A stretch of DNA of 50,796 bases from a virus: positions 1-50,796 of the IMG/VR virus record IMGVR_UViG_3300020205_001870; one strand, given 5' to 3'. Both the position numbers and the translations under genes were made by a program. Positions 1 to 7,897 of the stretch are shown here, in pieces; position 1 is the first letter of the stretch, and every line of letters starts with the position of its first letter. The notes beneath the pieces are model-generated. The model saw nothing but the letters and a program-made list of their open reading frames with translations, did not search any database and was not told the origin of the DNA.

Positions 1-99
1 CGGCTGCTGTGGATCTACCCGGTAAAAAGAAGAAAAAGAAATTCAAAGGTGGCGCACCGGCTCCTATTCCGGCTCCAGCCTCCCCTTCACCTGCAACTC
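1..99. repeat. Terminal direct repeat marking a circular contig
   Basis: The first 99 bases are identical to the last 99 (50698-50796). The repeat lies inside one open reading frame that stays in frame across the junction. This fits the k-mer overlap an assembler leaves on a circular or circularly permuted molecule better than a true short terminal repeat. Removing one copy gives a circle of about 50,697 bp. Confidence 0.95.
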
Positions 100-494
100 C
101 GGGGGTTGGGATAGGTGATACCTTAAAAAAGGGCGCAGGTTTTATGCGCTTTCTTATGCCCCTTCTTGGTATTTACGGTGCCTATGAAGTAGCAAACATG
201 CTAAAGGAGGGGACCATTGGAGAAGCCGATGAACGGAGACTCCGGACTTTAGAAGCTCTGGGAGCAGTCAGTGGGGGTATGTCCCAAGATCTCCAGAACC
301 AAGAACAAATTAGAACCATGCAACGGATGGTGGATCTTGCAGGGGTAGAACGTCAAAAAAACCTTGACGCTATGCGGCAAGAGTATACAGGAAACATGAG
401 TCTTGATACCCTCCTTCGGGGACAACAAGCCTCGTTGGCGATGCTGGCTCAACCTAGTCGGCCAAGTATTGCGGAGATGATGGCGAGGATGTAA
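1..494 (+). CDS. C-terminal part of junction-spanning Ala/Pro-rich virion protein
   Basis: This is the 3' end of the gene that begins at 49386. On the closed circle the product is about 601 residues. The visible part starts in a Lys-rich patch and an Ala/Pro linker. A hydrophobic segment follows, likely one membrane-spanning helix (around FMRFLMPLLGIYGAYEV), and then a helical tail rich in Gln and Met. The TAA stop overlaps the next ATG by one base (TAATG), so translation is probably coupled. The GTG at position 9 would fit an ORF caller but is internal to the real frame. Position among other Gln/Ala-rich genes and the single hydrophobic segment suggest an ejected internal virion protein. That function is inferred; no family was recognised. 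Confidence 0.8.
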   Translation, partial: AAVDLPGKKKKKKFKGGAPAPIPAPASPSPATPGVGIGDTLKKGAGFMRFLMPLLGIYGAYEVANMLKEGTIGEADERRLRTLEALGAVSGGMSQDLQNQEQIRTMQRMVDLAGVERQKNLDAMRQEYTGNMSLDTLLRGQQASLAMLAQPSRPSIAEMMARM

Positions 495-862
495 TGATTC
501 AGATTGAGGACGTTAAACAAATTTCCCATGAGGTTGTTGAATCCCACAACAATCGGGGCTTTGCCATTGTGAAGATAACCCCCACTGATTATGGGCCAGT
601 GGGGGTTCTACTCAACATGACTAAAGAACCTTTGATTAAGAAAGGTTCCGAGTTGAGAGCGAAGGCGGATGTCCGAAAGTTCCTGTGGGATCAAAGTAAA
701 AAGTTACAGATGCGGCGACGGGACCGTAGTTTTATTTGGACCCGATATGTCGAGGCGGAAGATTCTAGTGTTATGGGGTTAGCCACGTTGGTTAGCCGGG
801 AGGTTGCAGAACGGATGGCTAAACTGGACAATGGGTACCAGTGGATAGAGGTGCATCCATGA
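494..862 (+). CDS. Hypothetical late protein, 122 aa
   Basis: A small soluble charged protein with mixed alpha/beta character, no signal peptide and no membrane helix. Its ATG overlaps the previous stop by one base and its TGA overlaps the next ATG (ATGA), placing it firmly in the late virion operon. Two copies of the dispersed CAGTGGGGG motif lie in its coding sequence as an inverted pair (577-607). The family was not recognised. A small structural or assembly role is the default inference from context. Confidence 0.7.
   Translation: MIQIEDVKQISHEVVESHNNRGFAIVKITPTDYGPVGVLLNMTKEPLIKKGSELRAKADVRKFLWDQSKKLQMRRRDRSFIWTRYVEAEDSSVMGLATLVSREVAERMAKLDNGYQWIEVHP
577..607. repeat. Inverted pair of the CAGTGGGGG motif
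   Basis: AACCCCCACTG at 577-587 and its exact reverse complement CAGTGGGGGTT at 597-607 are separated by nine bases. Together they form a perfect 11-bp stem inside the coding sequence. The encoded peptides are TPT and PVGV, so no protein repeat explains the symmetry. Confidence 0.9.
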
Positions 863-1398
863 GTCGTATTGCCGCATCAGCGTTTAAAAGCTTGTCCAAT
901 TTTGGAGCCCCCCTAAAGACTATCGCCCGCAAGAGCAGGGCTATTGCAAATAAAGTCGAGGGTGTGGCAGACAATATGGGTCTACAGTTTGGATCCCCCA
1001 TGACTGCATTGGGGGTTGGCGTTCCAACAGCCATGTTTCTGGGGGGACTTGGTACCACCCTTGGGTCTGCATCTAAAGAAGAATTCACCGGGTTTGACCG
1101 GGATCTAAAACTAGAACTTGCAAGGCAGCGATATCAGGTAAGCCAGAATTTAAAGGCCCGCCGCCTCCAGCAAGCGATGGCTGCAAACATGACGAGGTTG
1201 GCAGCTGCAAACCCGCAATTGTATAACCAATTGTTGGTTGGGCGAACTCTGCCCCAAGGAGCTGTAGTTATTGGCGGTGGTCAAAAGACAGATTTTCTTG
1301 AAAGTGTTGCTTATCAGATGGCTACCGGGGGGTTTGAAAACCCTACTCAATCCCCCGATTCTCCAGATGTGATGCAGACCCTTTTGAACTCTTATTGA
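859..1398 (+). CDS. Hypothetical virion-associated protein with hydrophobic segment, 179 aa
   Basis: The start is placed at ATG 859, which overlaps the upstream TGA (ATGA). The alternative GTG at 841 lies inside the previous gene. The N-terminus is basic (many Arg and Lys in the first 35 residues). A Gly/Ala-rich hydrophobic stretch follows at about residues 48-75 that could cross a membrane, and then an amphipathic Gln/Arg helix. This layout, a basic head, a hydrophobic span and a helical tail among Gln/Ala-rich genes, resembles podoviral ejection proteins. No specific family was recognised. Confidence 0.65.
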   Translation: MSRIAASAFKSLSNFGAPLKTIARKSRAIANKVEGVADNMGLQFGSPMTALGVGVPTAMFLGGLGTTLGSASKEEFTGFDRDLKLELARQRYQVSQNLKARRLQQAMAANMTRLAAANPQLYNQLLVGRTLPQGAVVIGGGQKTDFLESVAYQMATGGFENPTQSPDSPDVMQTLLNSY

Positions 1399-1406
1399 GG
1401 TGAACC

Positions 1407-1853
1407 ATGCCCGGACAAATCCCACTCGACACACGTTACTACCCATCAGACTTCAACATTCATGGCGAGACTATTGTTATTCCCGCTACTGGCGTAATGG
1501 CTATGCCTTTGCTTTACGCGGATCGGGCGATGATTATTGACTCGGTCACAATGTACGTCTTTGGGGGCGTAGCAATTGCTACTAACCCTGTGTCGCTGAA
1601 GATTAAGCAGGTGCCTGCTTCCGCTGAACCGGTTTTTAGCACAGCAACTCAGGACATTGGCTCGTTTACAACCCTTGCTGCGGGTACTACTACGGCAGCT
1701 ACGCAGACCCTTTCCTTTTCCAAGACAAACAACAATGTAAATAATAATCAGGTCCCTGCAGGTTCGTGGGTTTGGTTCCAGACTACAGCTGCAGGTAGTA
1801 TTACGAATACCCCAACCGTTGTTGTCCAAATTCGGTATCGTAGTCAGTCCTGA
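1407..1853 (+). CDS. Small beta-rich virion protein, 148 aa (decoration or spike candidate)
   Basis: The gene is preceded by a GAGG-type ribosome site shortly before ATG 1407. The protein is rich in Thr, Val, Ala, Gly and Asn, has alternating hydrophobic residues typical of a beta sandwich, and has few charged residues. It is followed by a strong terminator. A small beta protein with its own terminator in the late operon would suit an abundant capsid decoration or fibre-base protein. The role is inferred from composition and position only. Confidence 0.6.
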   Translation: MPGQIPLDTRYYPSDFNIHGETIVIPATGVMAMPLLYADRAMIIDSVTMYVFGGVAIATNPVSLKIKQVPASAEPVFSTATQDIGSFTTLAAGTTTAATQTLSFSKTNNNVNNNQVPAGSWVWFQTTAAGSITNTPTVVVQIRYRSQS

Positions 1854-1877
1854 TTTTAAGATCTTTTTCCCCCCGCG

Positions 1878-1908
1878 AAGGGCCATCCGTCATGGGTGGC
1901 CCTTTGTC
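1878..1908 (+). terminator. Rho-independent terminator after the 148-aa gene
   Basis: An 11-bp stem (arms 1878-1888 and 1894-1904, one G-T wobble) with loop GTCAT, followed by TTGTCTT. It lies between the stop at 1853 and the next start at 1927. It also rules out an upstream TTG start at 1819 for the next gene, whose message would have to cover the hairpin. Confidence 0.8.
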
Positions 1909-1926
1909 TTAGACGATACTAATTAC

Positions 1927-4900
1927 ATGAGCCAGTTACCCCTCAACCTCCCCTTTGAACAATTGACTGGGTACGACAAACCGCAGATTCTTTTGACCCA
2001 AGCATTAGATAACGAACTGACAATGCGAGGTGCATTGCAGACGTTGGTGGATGTGGATGGGTTAACGCCCAAAGAGCGCGATCTGTTTACCACACGTTTA
2101 AAGGATCGCATCGGTAGAAACGCGATCACAGATACGGTGGTGGATATTGCCACGAACCCGTTTGTCCTGTTGATGGCCATCACCAATCCAGTGGGGGGAC
2201 AGGCCCTAAGCCGAACGGGTAAAGCGATATTTGATATGAGCGCAAGGTTCAGCCCCTTGGTTAAAGATCAAGGGGGAATGCATGCAGCGTTGGGGGCTCT
2301 TGCGCCAATGCAATTGTTTCGAGGGACCGCTTTAACTCCTGCCGTTCAAGCATTTTCAAAAAATGTAGATCAGCTGGAGAAAGAATTGATGGCCCGTGTT
2401 GGGGATCCGCTTAGAAAAGTGCTAGAGAAGAACGGGTTGGATTCGTTGAACCCGGAACATATAAAGGACGCGGCGAAAAAATTAAAGGCTAGTCAACTAA
2501 ACGATGCGCTTGAAGCGTCTTTAAGGGGTCTAGATAAGGAAGTTGTAGATAAGGTTCTTCAGGCTCGGAAGATGATTGGCACAGAAGTTTACAGTAAGAA
2601 GAAGCACACTCGGATGCAGTGGGCTCAATATGGTCGGTACGAACCGGTGGTTAAAAAGCGAGTGACAAAGCGGTATATCCAAAGGGATATGGATCAAGAG
2701 ATTGATCGTTTGGGTTTGACAGAATTGAGAGATGCATACAAGAGTGCGCTCTCCGAACGAGAAAACGCTTTGTTTATGGATGTTGAGAAGACCCTTCGCA
2801 CGGGGAAGAAAGTAGCAGACCCGCAGAAGTTATTGCGTATCTGGGAAGGTGCTCGTTTCGGGGCAAAGCAGGGTGGTGCTTTTAATGGCACGACAGCTGA
2901 GATGGCGGCTATGGCTCTCAACCCCGAGATTGCTTCTTTAATTGCTAGCGGCAAGTTAAATCAGAAAGCCTTTATGGCGGCTATGACCGAAACGATTGAA
3001 GGTCATGCCAGTTATTACATGCCCAGAAATTTGATGGAGCTAAAGGGGACAACAGACATTGGGCGATTGATGGAGCAGAAGAGAAGTCGAAGCTTGGTGG
3101 CTAGTGGGTCAACTTTAAATCGCACCAGTTCAACAGGTACATTTGATCCTGAAGATCTGCAACGAATCTTTGATCAATATGGGGCCACTAAAGCAGGGGC
3201 CAAGTTGTTGGACAACGCGCAAAAGAAAGTTAAGAACATCTTGGGGAAAGGTGGAGTTGCCCGCACTTACCGTCTGAACGCCCAAGAATCTTTGAGCCGT
3301 TACTTCCGAGATACAGGGGTGACTCATGCTTTGTATGTCCAAACAGAGGATGTCCTTCCTCGTCTAGGGCAAGCTTTGCAAGACACCAAGGGTTATGCAA
3401 ACCCTGAGAAACTGAAACAGATAAACAAAGCTCTAAGGCCTAATCCTTTGATGGACGGACGCAAGTCTTTGGCTAAGGTGTTTCAAGAACAACACTTTTT
3501 GCTAGAGGATCGTTTCGCAAAGGAGGCTCTTGAAGTCATCTTGCGGCAAGCAACAGGGGTTCAAAAGATTGAACATGCTGCAACCCACATGGCTTTGATT
3601 AAAGGCAAGCAAGGCTTGCGTTTGATGCTGGATTCCCCGGTAGGAAAAGCCCTTAAAGATTCCAGTAAGTGGGGCGAAGGTGTGTATTCCCGCATGGACG
3701 AAATGGCTAATGCAGAGTTGTCTTTAGGGGGTGCAAAGGGAATCAGTGGACAGTTGGCTAAGTATTTCTATGTCACCCATCTGGGTTTGAATTTGGCATC
3801 TGTGACCATGAACATGATGCAACCCCTTCTTTATGCAAGCGTGTATGGGGGGTTGGGCAACGTACTCAAGTCGTATAAGAGTGCGTTCACAGAACTAGGT
3901 TCTTATATGAGTGCGCGTGTTGGCAAGCACGGATTTAAATCCCTGAATGACGAACAACATCAAGCACTGATCTCTAAGCACTTTAAGTTTGCAAACATGG
4001 AGGGGGAGAATCTTGTCCAAATTGGGCGAGACACATTCTCTACTTTGGATAGCATCTCTTATAAAACATCTGCCCTTGCCGATGCCGCAAAGAAAGAAAG
4101 TTATTTCTTTGACTACCCTATGAAGCTGTTTGAGAAAGCGGAATGGTTGAACCGGAACGTAGCCGCTTACACGGTCGAGAATCTTTATAAGTCAAAGGGT
4201 TTGATTCCCACCAAAGCCAGTCCCACGTATTACCGGATGATAAATGACGTGGATGAAATGGTGAGCGCGACCCAGTTTGGCGGGTCTAACCTCAATACCC
4301 CTATGGTATTTCAAGGGGAGGGTTCTTTAGGACGGCTTGGAAACAATCCTTTGTTCCGTCAGTTCTTAAGCTTTCCTCTTCGTACCACGACAGGTATGAC
4401 GTATGAGGCCGCTCGTCTTGGGGATAGAGGTTTGTTTAAGGGGGTTGGCCAAGATCTTATTAGAGGTTTGGGTATCAGTGCCATCTTCTATGAGGCGGGA
4501 AAGAACACATTTGGTGTGGACCTGAGCCCCGGTTTGTTTGGGGCAAGTCTTGGACAATTGGTTGGTGGGGATCGCTTCTTTCAAGATGGAAACGAGTATG
4601 TTCCTATCCCCCCGGTTATTGATATCCCGGTCAACATTGTTCGTGGTGCATTGGATCCCGGTCAAAGGGAGCTGTTACAGAACAACATTCCCCGCTTGAT
4701 TCCCGGAGGTATCGGGCTGGCTCGAATGTTTAATCTGATGCCCAACTTGCCGGAAAGCCCCCTGTTTAATTTGCCGGGGGCACTACAGAAAACGTACATT
4801 GACCCTCGTCAACGAAGTCCTGAGGGGGGTGTTGCTTTGTTTAAAGGAGATGGAACCCTGATTGGGTATGAGTCTCCGGGTCAGATTTATGCAAAGGCTC

Positions 4901-5364
4901 TTGGTGTGGATCTTGGTACGTTCAAACAGGCCGGGGACTTTGACGGGTACCTATTGAAGAACCGTGACCAGATAGTGAACTATCGGCAACGGGCAATTCA
5001 AGCCTTGTTGAGTAACGAAATCCCCCGGATGCAAGCCATCAAATCCGAATTTAAGAAACGGTATGGCATGGATCTGACGATCAGCAAAGAGCAGTTAGAC
5101 TCGGCTCAAAAGAATAGATTGATCAGCCGAACAGAACGTATTCTGGATCGTATGCCCCCTGATCAACGGGCGCAATTTCAACAGCAGGCTGTGTCTCGCG
5201 CCCCTGAAATGGGTTTGGAAGCAGAGGTCATCATGGGTGCAGACACAGCCCGGGAACGAATGCAGGGCCGGTTAACGCAACAGCAACCTATGTCCCCGGA
5301 ACAAGTTGAAGTTATGCGCCAAGAGACTGGTAATCCGGGATACCAACCCTTCTCTACTTATTAG
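1927..5364 (+). CDS. Very large probable internal virion (ejection) protein, 1145 aa
   Basis: The start is placed at ATG 1927, after the terminator; the frame remains open back to 1819. The protein is largely helical, Lys/Arg/Gln-rich in its first third, with a hydrophobic helical zone near residues 610-650. The C-terminal third is rich in Gly/Pro and ends in long charged helices. The length, last position in the late arm and lack of enzyme motifs recall the large internal or polyvalent proteins of podoviruses that are ejected with the genome. I see no transglycosylase or protease signature. Its stop overlaps the convergent gene's stop by four bases, so the two transcription arms collide here without an obvious terminator. 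Confidence 0.7.
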   Translation: MSQLPLNLPFEQLTGYDKPQILLTQALDNELTMRGALQTLVDVDGLTPKERDLFTTRLKDRIGRNAITDTVVDIATNPFVLLMAITNPVGGQALSRTGKAIFDMSARFSPLVKDQGGMHAALGALAPMQLFRGTALTPAVQAFSKNVDQLEKELMARVGDPLRKVLEKNGLDSLNPEHIKDAAKKLKASQLNDALEASLRGLDKEVVDKVLQARKMIGTEVYSKKKHTRMQWAQYGRYEPVVKKRVTKRYIQRDMDQEIDRLGLTELRDAYKSALSERENALFMDVEKTLRTGKKVADPQKLLRIWEGARFGAKQGGAFNGTTAEMAAMALNPEIASLIASGKLNQKAFMAAMTETIEGHASYYMPRNLMELKGTTDIGRLMEQKRSRSLVASGSTLNRTSSTGTFDPEDLQRIFDQYGATKAGAKLLDNAQKKVKNILGKGGVARTYRLNAQESLSRYFRDTGVTHALYVQTEDVLPRLGQALQDTKGYANPEKLKQINKALRPNPLMDGRKSLAKVFQEQHFLLEDRFAKEALEVILRQATGVQKIEHAATHMALIKGKQGLRLMLDSPVGKALKDSSKWGEGVYSRMDEMANAELSLGGAKGISGQLAKYFYVTHLGLNLASVTMNMMQPLLYASVYGGLGNVLKSYKSAFTELGSYMSARVGKHGFKSLNDEQHQALISKHFKFANMEGENLVQIGRDTFSTLDSISYKTSALADAAKKESYFFDYPMKLFEKAEWLNRNVAAYTVENLYKSKGLIPTKASPTYYRMINDVDEMVSATQFGGSNLNTPMVFQGEGSLGRLGNNPLFRQFLSFPLRTTTGMTYEAARLGDRGLFKGVGQDLIRGLGISAIFYEAGKNTFGVDLSPGLFGASLGQLVGGDRFFQDGNEYVPIPPVIDIPVNIVRGALDPGQRELLQNNIPRLIPGGIGLARMFNLMPNLPESPLFNLPGALQKTYIDPRQRSPEGGVALFKGDGTLIGYESPGQIYAKALGVDLGTFKQAGDFDGYLLKNRDQIVNYRQRAIQALLSNEIPRMQAIKSEFKKRYGMDLTISKEQLDSAQKNRLISRTERILDRMPPDQRAQFQQQAVSRAPEMGLEAEVIMGADTARERMQGRLTQQQPMSPEQVEVMRQETGNPGYQPFSTY

Positions 5365-5903
5365 AGGGGAGTCCAGAATTGAAGGCATTGCGTTTTCTCA
5401 AACCAACGAACCACGCCTTGCCCGTATCTAGGGAGTAGGCGGACCAAGATTCTGGAGTCTGGATCTAACTTCATAACTTGGTCCGCCATATCCCGTAGAG
5501 TCTCCCGCCCGATATTAATGTTGGCAAGGTAAGCACCACCCACGGAGGAAAATGTAAGGTGTCCCTTACACGGGCCTCCGTCCACGCGAATGGTCTTTGC
5601 TTCCTTGCCATGCAGTTCAGTGGGGGTTTCTCCAGCTGGCAACGACAATGTCTGTACAAGCCAGTAACCATTGTTTGGATCCAAAATAATTTGGATCGAC
5701 CCCCGTAACGGGAGGGTAAAACATGCTGATTTATTTGTGTTCAGGGGAACGGGTGCAGAAACCCCGAGACTTTTAAATCCAGAATGTTTCACCCTCAACG
5801 GCACGGGCATACTCCACGGACGCGGCGTGTAATTTAAATCCACCATCCGGACAATTGTTTTGCATTCTACGTAAGGGATTGAGGGCTCGTAGGACCGATC
5901 CAT
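5361..5903 (-). CDS. Hypothetical protein, 180 aa, last gene of the leftward arm
   Basis: Begins at ATG 5903 with no clear ribosome site; an internal ATG at 5846 is an alternative start. The sequence looks globular alpha/beta with several beta strands, no membrane segment and scattered cysteines. It contains one CAGTGGGGG copy (5618, antisense to the gene, encoding PTE). It is convergent with the 1,145-aa gene and overlaps its stop by four bases. No family was recognised and no function is suggested beyond being a member of the early or middle arm. Confidence 0.65.
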   Translation of the reverse strand: MDRSYEPSIPYVECKTIVRMVDLNYTPRPWSMPVPLRVKHSGFKSLGVSAPVPLNTNKSACFTLPLRGSIQIILDPNNGYWLVQTLSLPAGETPTELHGKEAKTIRVDGGPCKGHLTFSSVGGAYLANINIGRETLRDMADQVMKLDPDSRILVRLLPRYGQGVVRWFEKTQCLQFWTPL

Positions 5904-5999
5904 CGTCTTGCTTTCTAGGGGGAGACAACCACCTAGGCCAACCCGCTAGAGCCAGCAGGCAAGTATGCACCCTCAATCCCGGGAACGTAGCCAAAGGGG

Positions 6000-6031
6000 G
6001 AGGGGGTAGAGCTTGTGGGCCCTACCCCCTC
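6000..6031 (-). terminator. GC-rich hairpin in the 5904-6058 gap, weak terminator candidate
   Basis: A 10-bp perfect stem (6000-6009 with 6022-6031) lies just downstream of the gene ending at 6059. On the leftward strand the stem is followed by CCCCCTTT, so the U-tract is poor. A CAGTGGGGG copy (6035-6043) sits beside the hairpin, one of only two copies outside genes. Confidence 0.45.
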
Positions 6032-6058
6032 TATCAGTGGGGGTTTCAGTTAGGAGGC

Positions 6059-6625
6059 TTAGGCCTCGGACAGAAGCTTGTTGAGAAACTCTGTCTTGTA
6101 GATCTTAGATGCCGACGTGCCCTTCCCTTTACGGTATTGGCAACGGACCGTGCAAACGATCTGCTTGTCACTGGACAAGTTTGTGGTTGTGCGTTCAATC
6201 GCGTCTGCCACATCCAGACCATCGGCAGTTCCAACCTTACTTCCAAGCAAGGTGGACAGATGGCCACAGAAACGATTACGTTCAATCTGAAGACCGGTGC
6301 GCCGACCCTCAGAAGTTACCGCCGCAGGGTTGTCCGGGAAGATGAAGGGAGCCCCACCCCACACAAGCGGACTATCCGGGTTGGCTTCGTCATTGAGAAG
6401 TTGATAGCGGAACCGGAACTCTGTGGCGGAGATCTCTTGCTGTTGCCCTTGTTCGGATGTGAATCGGTAGGTTGCCTTATCGTTGATGTCGAGGGACAGA
6501 ACATAGCAATCGTGCTCCCCCTCATTTGGCCACTCGCCAAGACCACCAATACCAGTGTCCGGGTTGGCATCTCCGAATGCGGCTTTCTGTGCTGCGAACA
6601 TTGCGCTAATCTTTTGATTCGCCAT
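6059..6625 (-). CDS. Probable ssDNA-binding or recombination accessory protein, 188 aa
   Basis: The start at ATG 6625 is chosen because AGGAG lies about ten bases upstream; the ORF itself opens ten codons earlier. The N-terminal half has beta-strand patterning with aromatic residues (for example YVLSL, FRFRYQLL). Its partner gene directly upstream in transcription order is a Sak4/RecA-like ATPase. In many phages that ATPase is followed by an OB-fold or DUF669-like ssDNA-binding protein, so this is a candidate of that type. The family assignment is inference from neighbourhood and general fold character, not from a diagnostic motif. Confidence 0.5.
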   Translation of the reverse strand: MANQKISAMFAAQKAAFGDANPDTGIGGLGEWPNEGEHDCYVLSLDINDKATYRFTSEQGQQQEISATEFRFRYQLLNDEANPDSPLVWGGAPFIFPDNPAAVTSEGRRTGLQIERNRFCGHLSTLLGSKVGTADGLDVADAIERTTTNLSSDKQIVCTVRCQYRKGKGTSASKIYKTEFLNKLLSEA

Positions 6626-6658
6626 AACTATCACTACTCCTGAAAGGTTCTGCAAGCG

Positions 6659-7555
6659 TTACGCGCTTGCGTTGGTGTTGTACTTTTCCACAAAGATACC
6701 CCATCCGCCTGCCTCTGGCAGTTCAAATTCGGAGGGCATCTTAACGCGATGCTTGGTGATACCCGCTAAAGACTCGGAGTCTACAGAGAACAAGTATCGC
6801 TTGCGCTTCTCAGTCACGATCTTTGGTTTGAGGGTGACGGTCTTTCCGTCCCGAACAATCGGGGGCTGTGCAATCTCTCGTTGCTCCGTGACCCACTCTG
6901 TAGAGATGGCGGCAACCATTTCAAACAAGGGGTAAAGACGTTTATAGAAGCCATCCGTAATTGTAAGCTCGGGTTTGATTACATACTTGTCGTCCCCAAG
7001 AGGGATCTTTGCGTTGACGACATGGCAGATAATGTAGACCCCGTAGCCATATCGCCGCAGAGTCAGACAACTGTCAATGACCATATCGTAAAGCTGGTCC
7101 CATGAACGTCGTCCGTCCATCTCCCGCCAGTCCTTCTTATCGTTAGACCGGGTAATCCAATCTTTAAGGAGGGGGATAAAGGTTCCCAAGGAATCAAAGA
7201 ATACAGTTGCTGGGCGGGGTTGATTGTTCTTTGAGAGAGAGCACAACAAATCTATCTTCGCTTGGACCGCCTCCCAAGTCATGACCAAAGGTTGACCATC
7301 AACATCAATTGGCTGGCCTTGTGGATTGATCCCCGGCCAGACACAAGCATGAGGATCACCAAGGGTGGAGGTACAATCCATATTACAAACCCAAGCATCC
7401 GGGTGTGACTGAATGAATTGAGACTTGCCCTCTCCCGGCATACCGCAGATGAGTCCAAACAACTTTTCAGGGGGGTGAACCATCTTAACCCCTTGGAATC
7501 CAAGGGACGAATAGCGGTGCTGTGGTAGCTTACCGGCATGGGTTGTTAGAGTCAT
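6659..7555 (-). CDS. Sak4/RecA-like P-loop ATPase (phage recombinase), 298 aa
   Basis: Walker A is GMPGEGKS at residues 38-45. A Walker B-like strand VFFDSL is near 118-123. The central region (WDQLYDMV, then YGVYIICHV) follows the pattern of RecA-fold phage ATPases such as Sak4 and related AAA-type recombinases. Such proteins promote single-strand annealing or strand exchange together with a phage SSB. Here a probable SSB lies immediately downstream (6059) and a RecB/Cas4-type nuclease two genes upstream (7897), forming a plausible recombination module. The length fits the family. The assignment to Sak4 rather than another RecA-fold subfamily is tentative. Confidence 0.75.
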   Translation of the reverse strand: MTLTTHAGKLPQHRYSSLGFQGVKMVHPPEKLFGLICGMPGEGKSQFIQSHPDAWVCNMDCTSTLGDPHACVWPGINPQGQPIDVDGQPLVMTWEAVQAKIDLLCSLSKNNQPRPATVFFDSLGTFIPLLKDWITRSNDKKDWREMDGRRSWDQLYDMVIDSCLTLRRYGYGVYIICHVVNAKIPLGDDKYVIKPELTITDGFYKRLYPLFEMVAAISTEWVTEQREIAQPPIVRDGKTVTLKPKIVTEKRKRYLFSVDSESLAGITKHRVKMPSEFELPEAGGWGIFVEKYNTNASA

Positions 7556-7558
7556 CTG

Positions 7559-7897
7559 TTAGTCCTCGAATCCGGGCATCCGGACATTCTGAAACATTTG
7601 ATTTTGAGGGGGCGGAAAATTAAAGTGCCCTTGTTGATGACTTGTTTGGAAGTGTTGTTGATCTGGGGGTGGGGGCAAGGGGGCTTGGTTTCTAATCCGA
7701 GGACCATCAATCTGCACAGTCCTCGTTACTCGGTAGCCGATTGCCTTAAGCCAATCTGTAATTCGATTCTTAGAAACTCGACACCCGTGAAGCTTATTAA
7801 ACTTGGTGGTCATATCCCCAATGGATTCAACCCCGTCTTCTAACACACGATCTATACGTGGCTTAATGACAAGATGCACGTAGTCCTCCTCAAACAT
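7559..7897 (-). CDS. Small putative DNA-binding protein with Pro/Gln-rich tail, 112 aa
   Basis: The start is placed at ATG 7897, which overlaps the stop of the upstream nuclease gene (TAATG). The longer ORF to 8113 would run through the nuclease gene and is rejected. Residues about 28-58 (GDMTTKF to AIGYRV) look like a helix-turn-helix that compares new strands or sites. The rest is a low-complexity Pro/Gln/His/Phe tail that ends with acidic residues, reminiscent of SSB-type interaction tips. It lies between the nuclease and the RecA-like ATPase, so a role in recombination or regulation is likely but unproven. Confidence 0.6.
   Translation of the reverse strand: MFEEDYVHLVIKPRIDRVLEDGVESIGDMTTKFNKLHGCRVSKNRITDWLKAIGYRVTRTVQIDGPRIRNQAPLPPPPDQQHFQTSHQQGHFNFPPPQNQMFQNVRMPGFED

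Noticed and set aside
1819-1926. N-terminal extension of the 1,145-aa protein
   Set aside because: The extension would be translated across a strong terminator hairpin and overlaps the previous gene; ATG 1927 is more plausible.
5855-6643. Long plus-strand frame opposite the SSB-like gene
   Set aside because: Antisense shadow with Cys/Arg/Gly-rich composition, no ribosome site, and overlaps two well-supported leftward genes.
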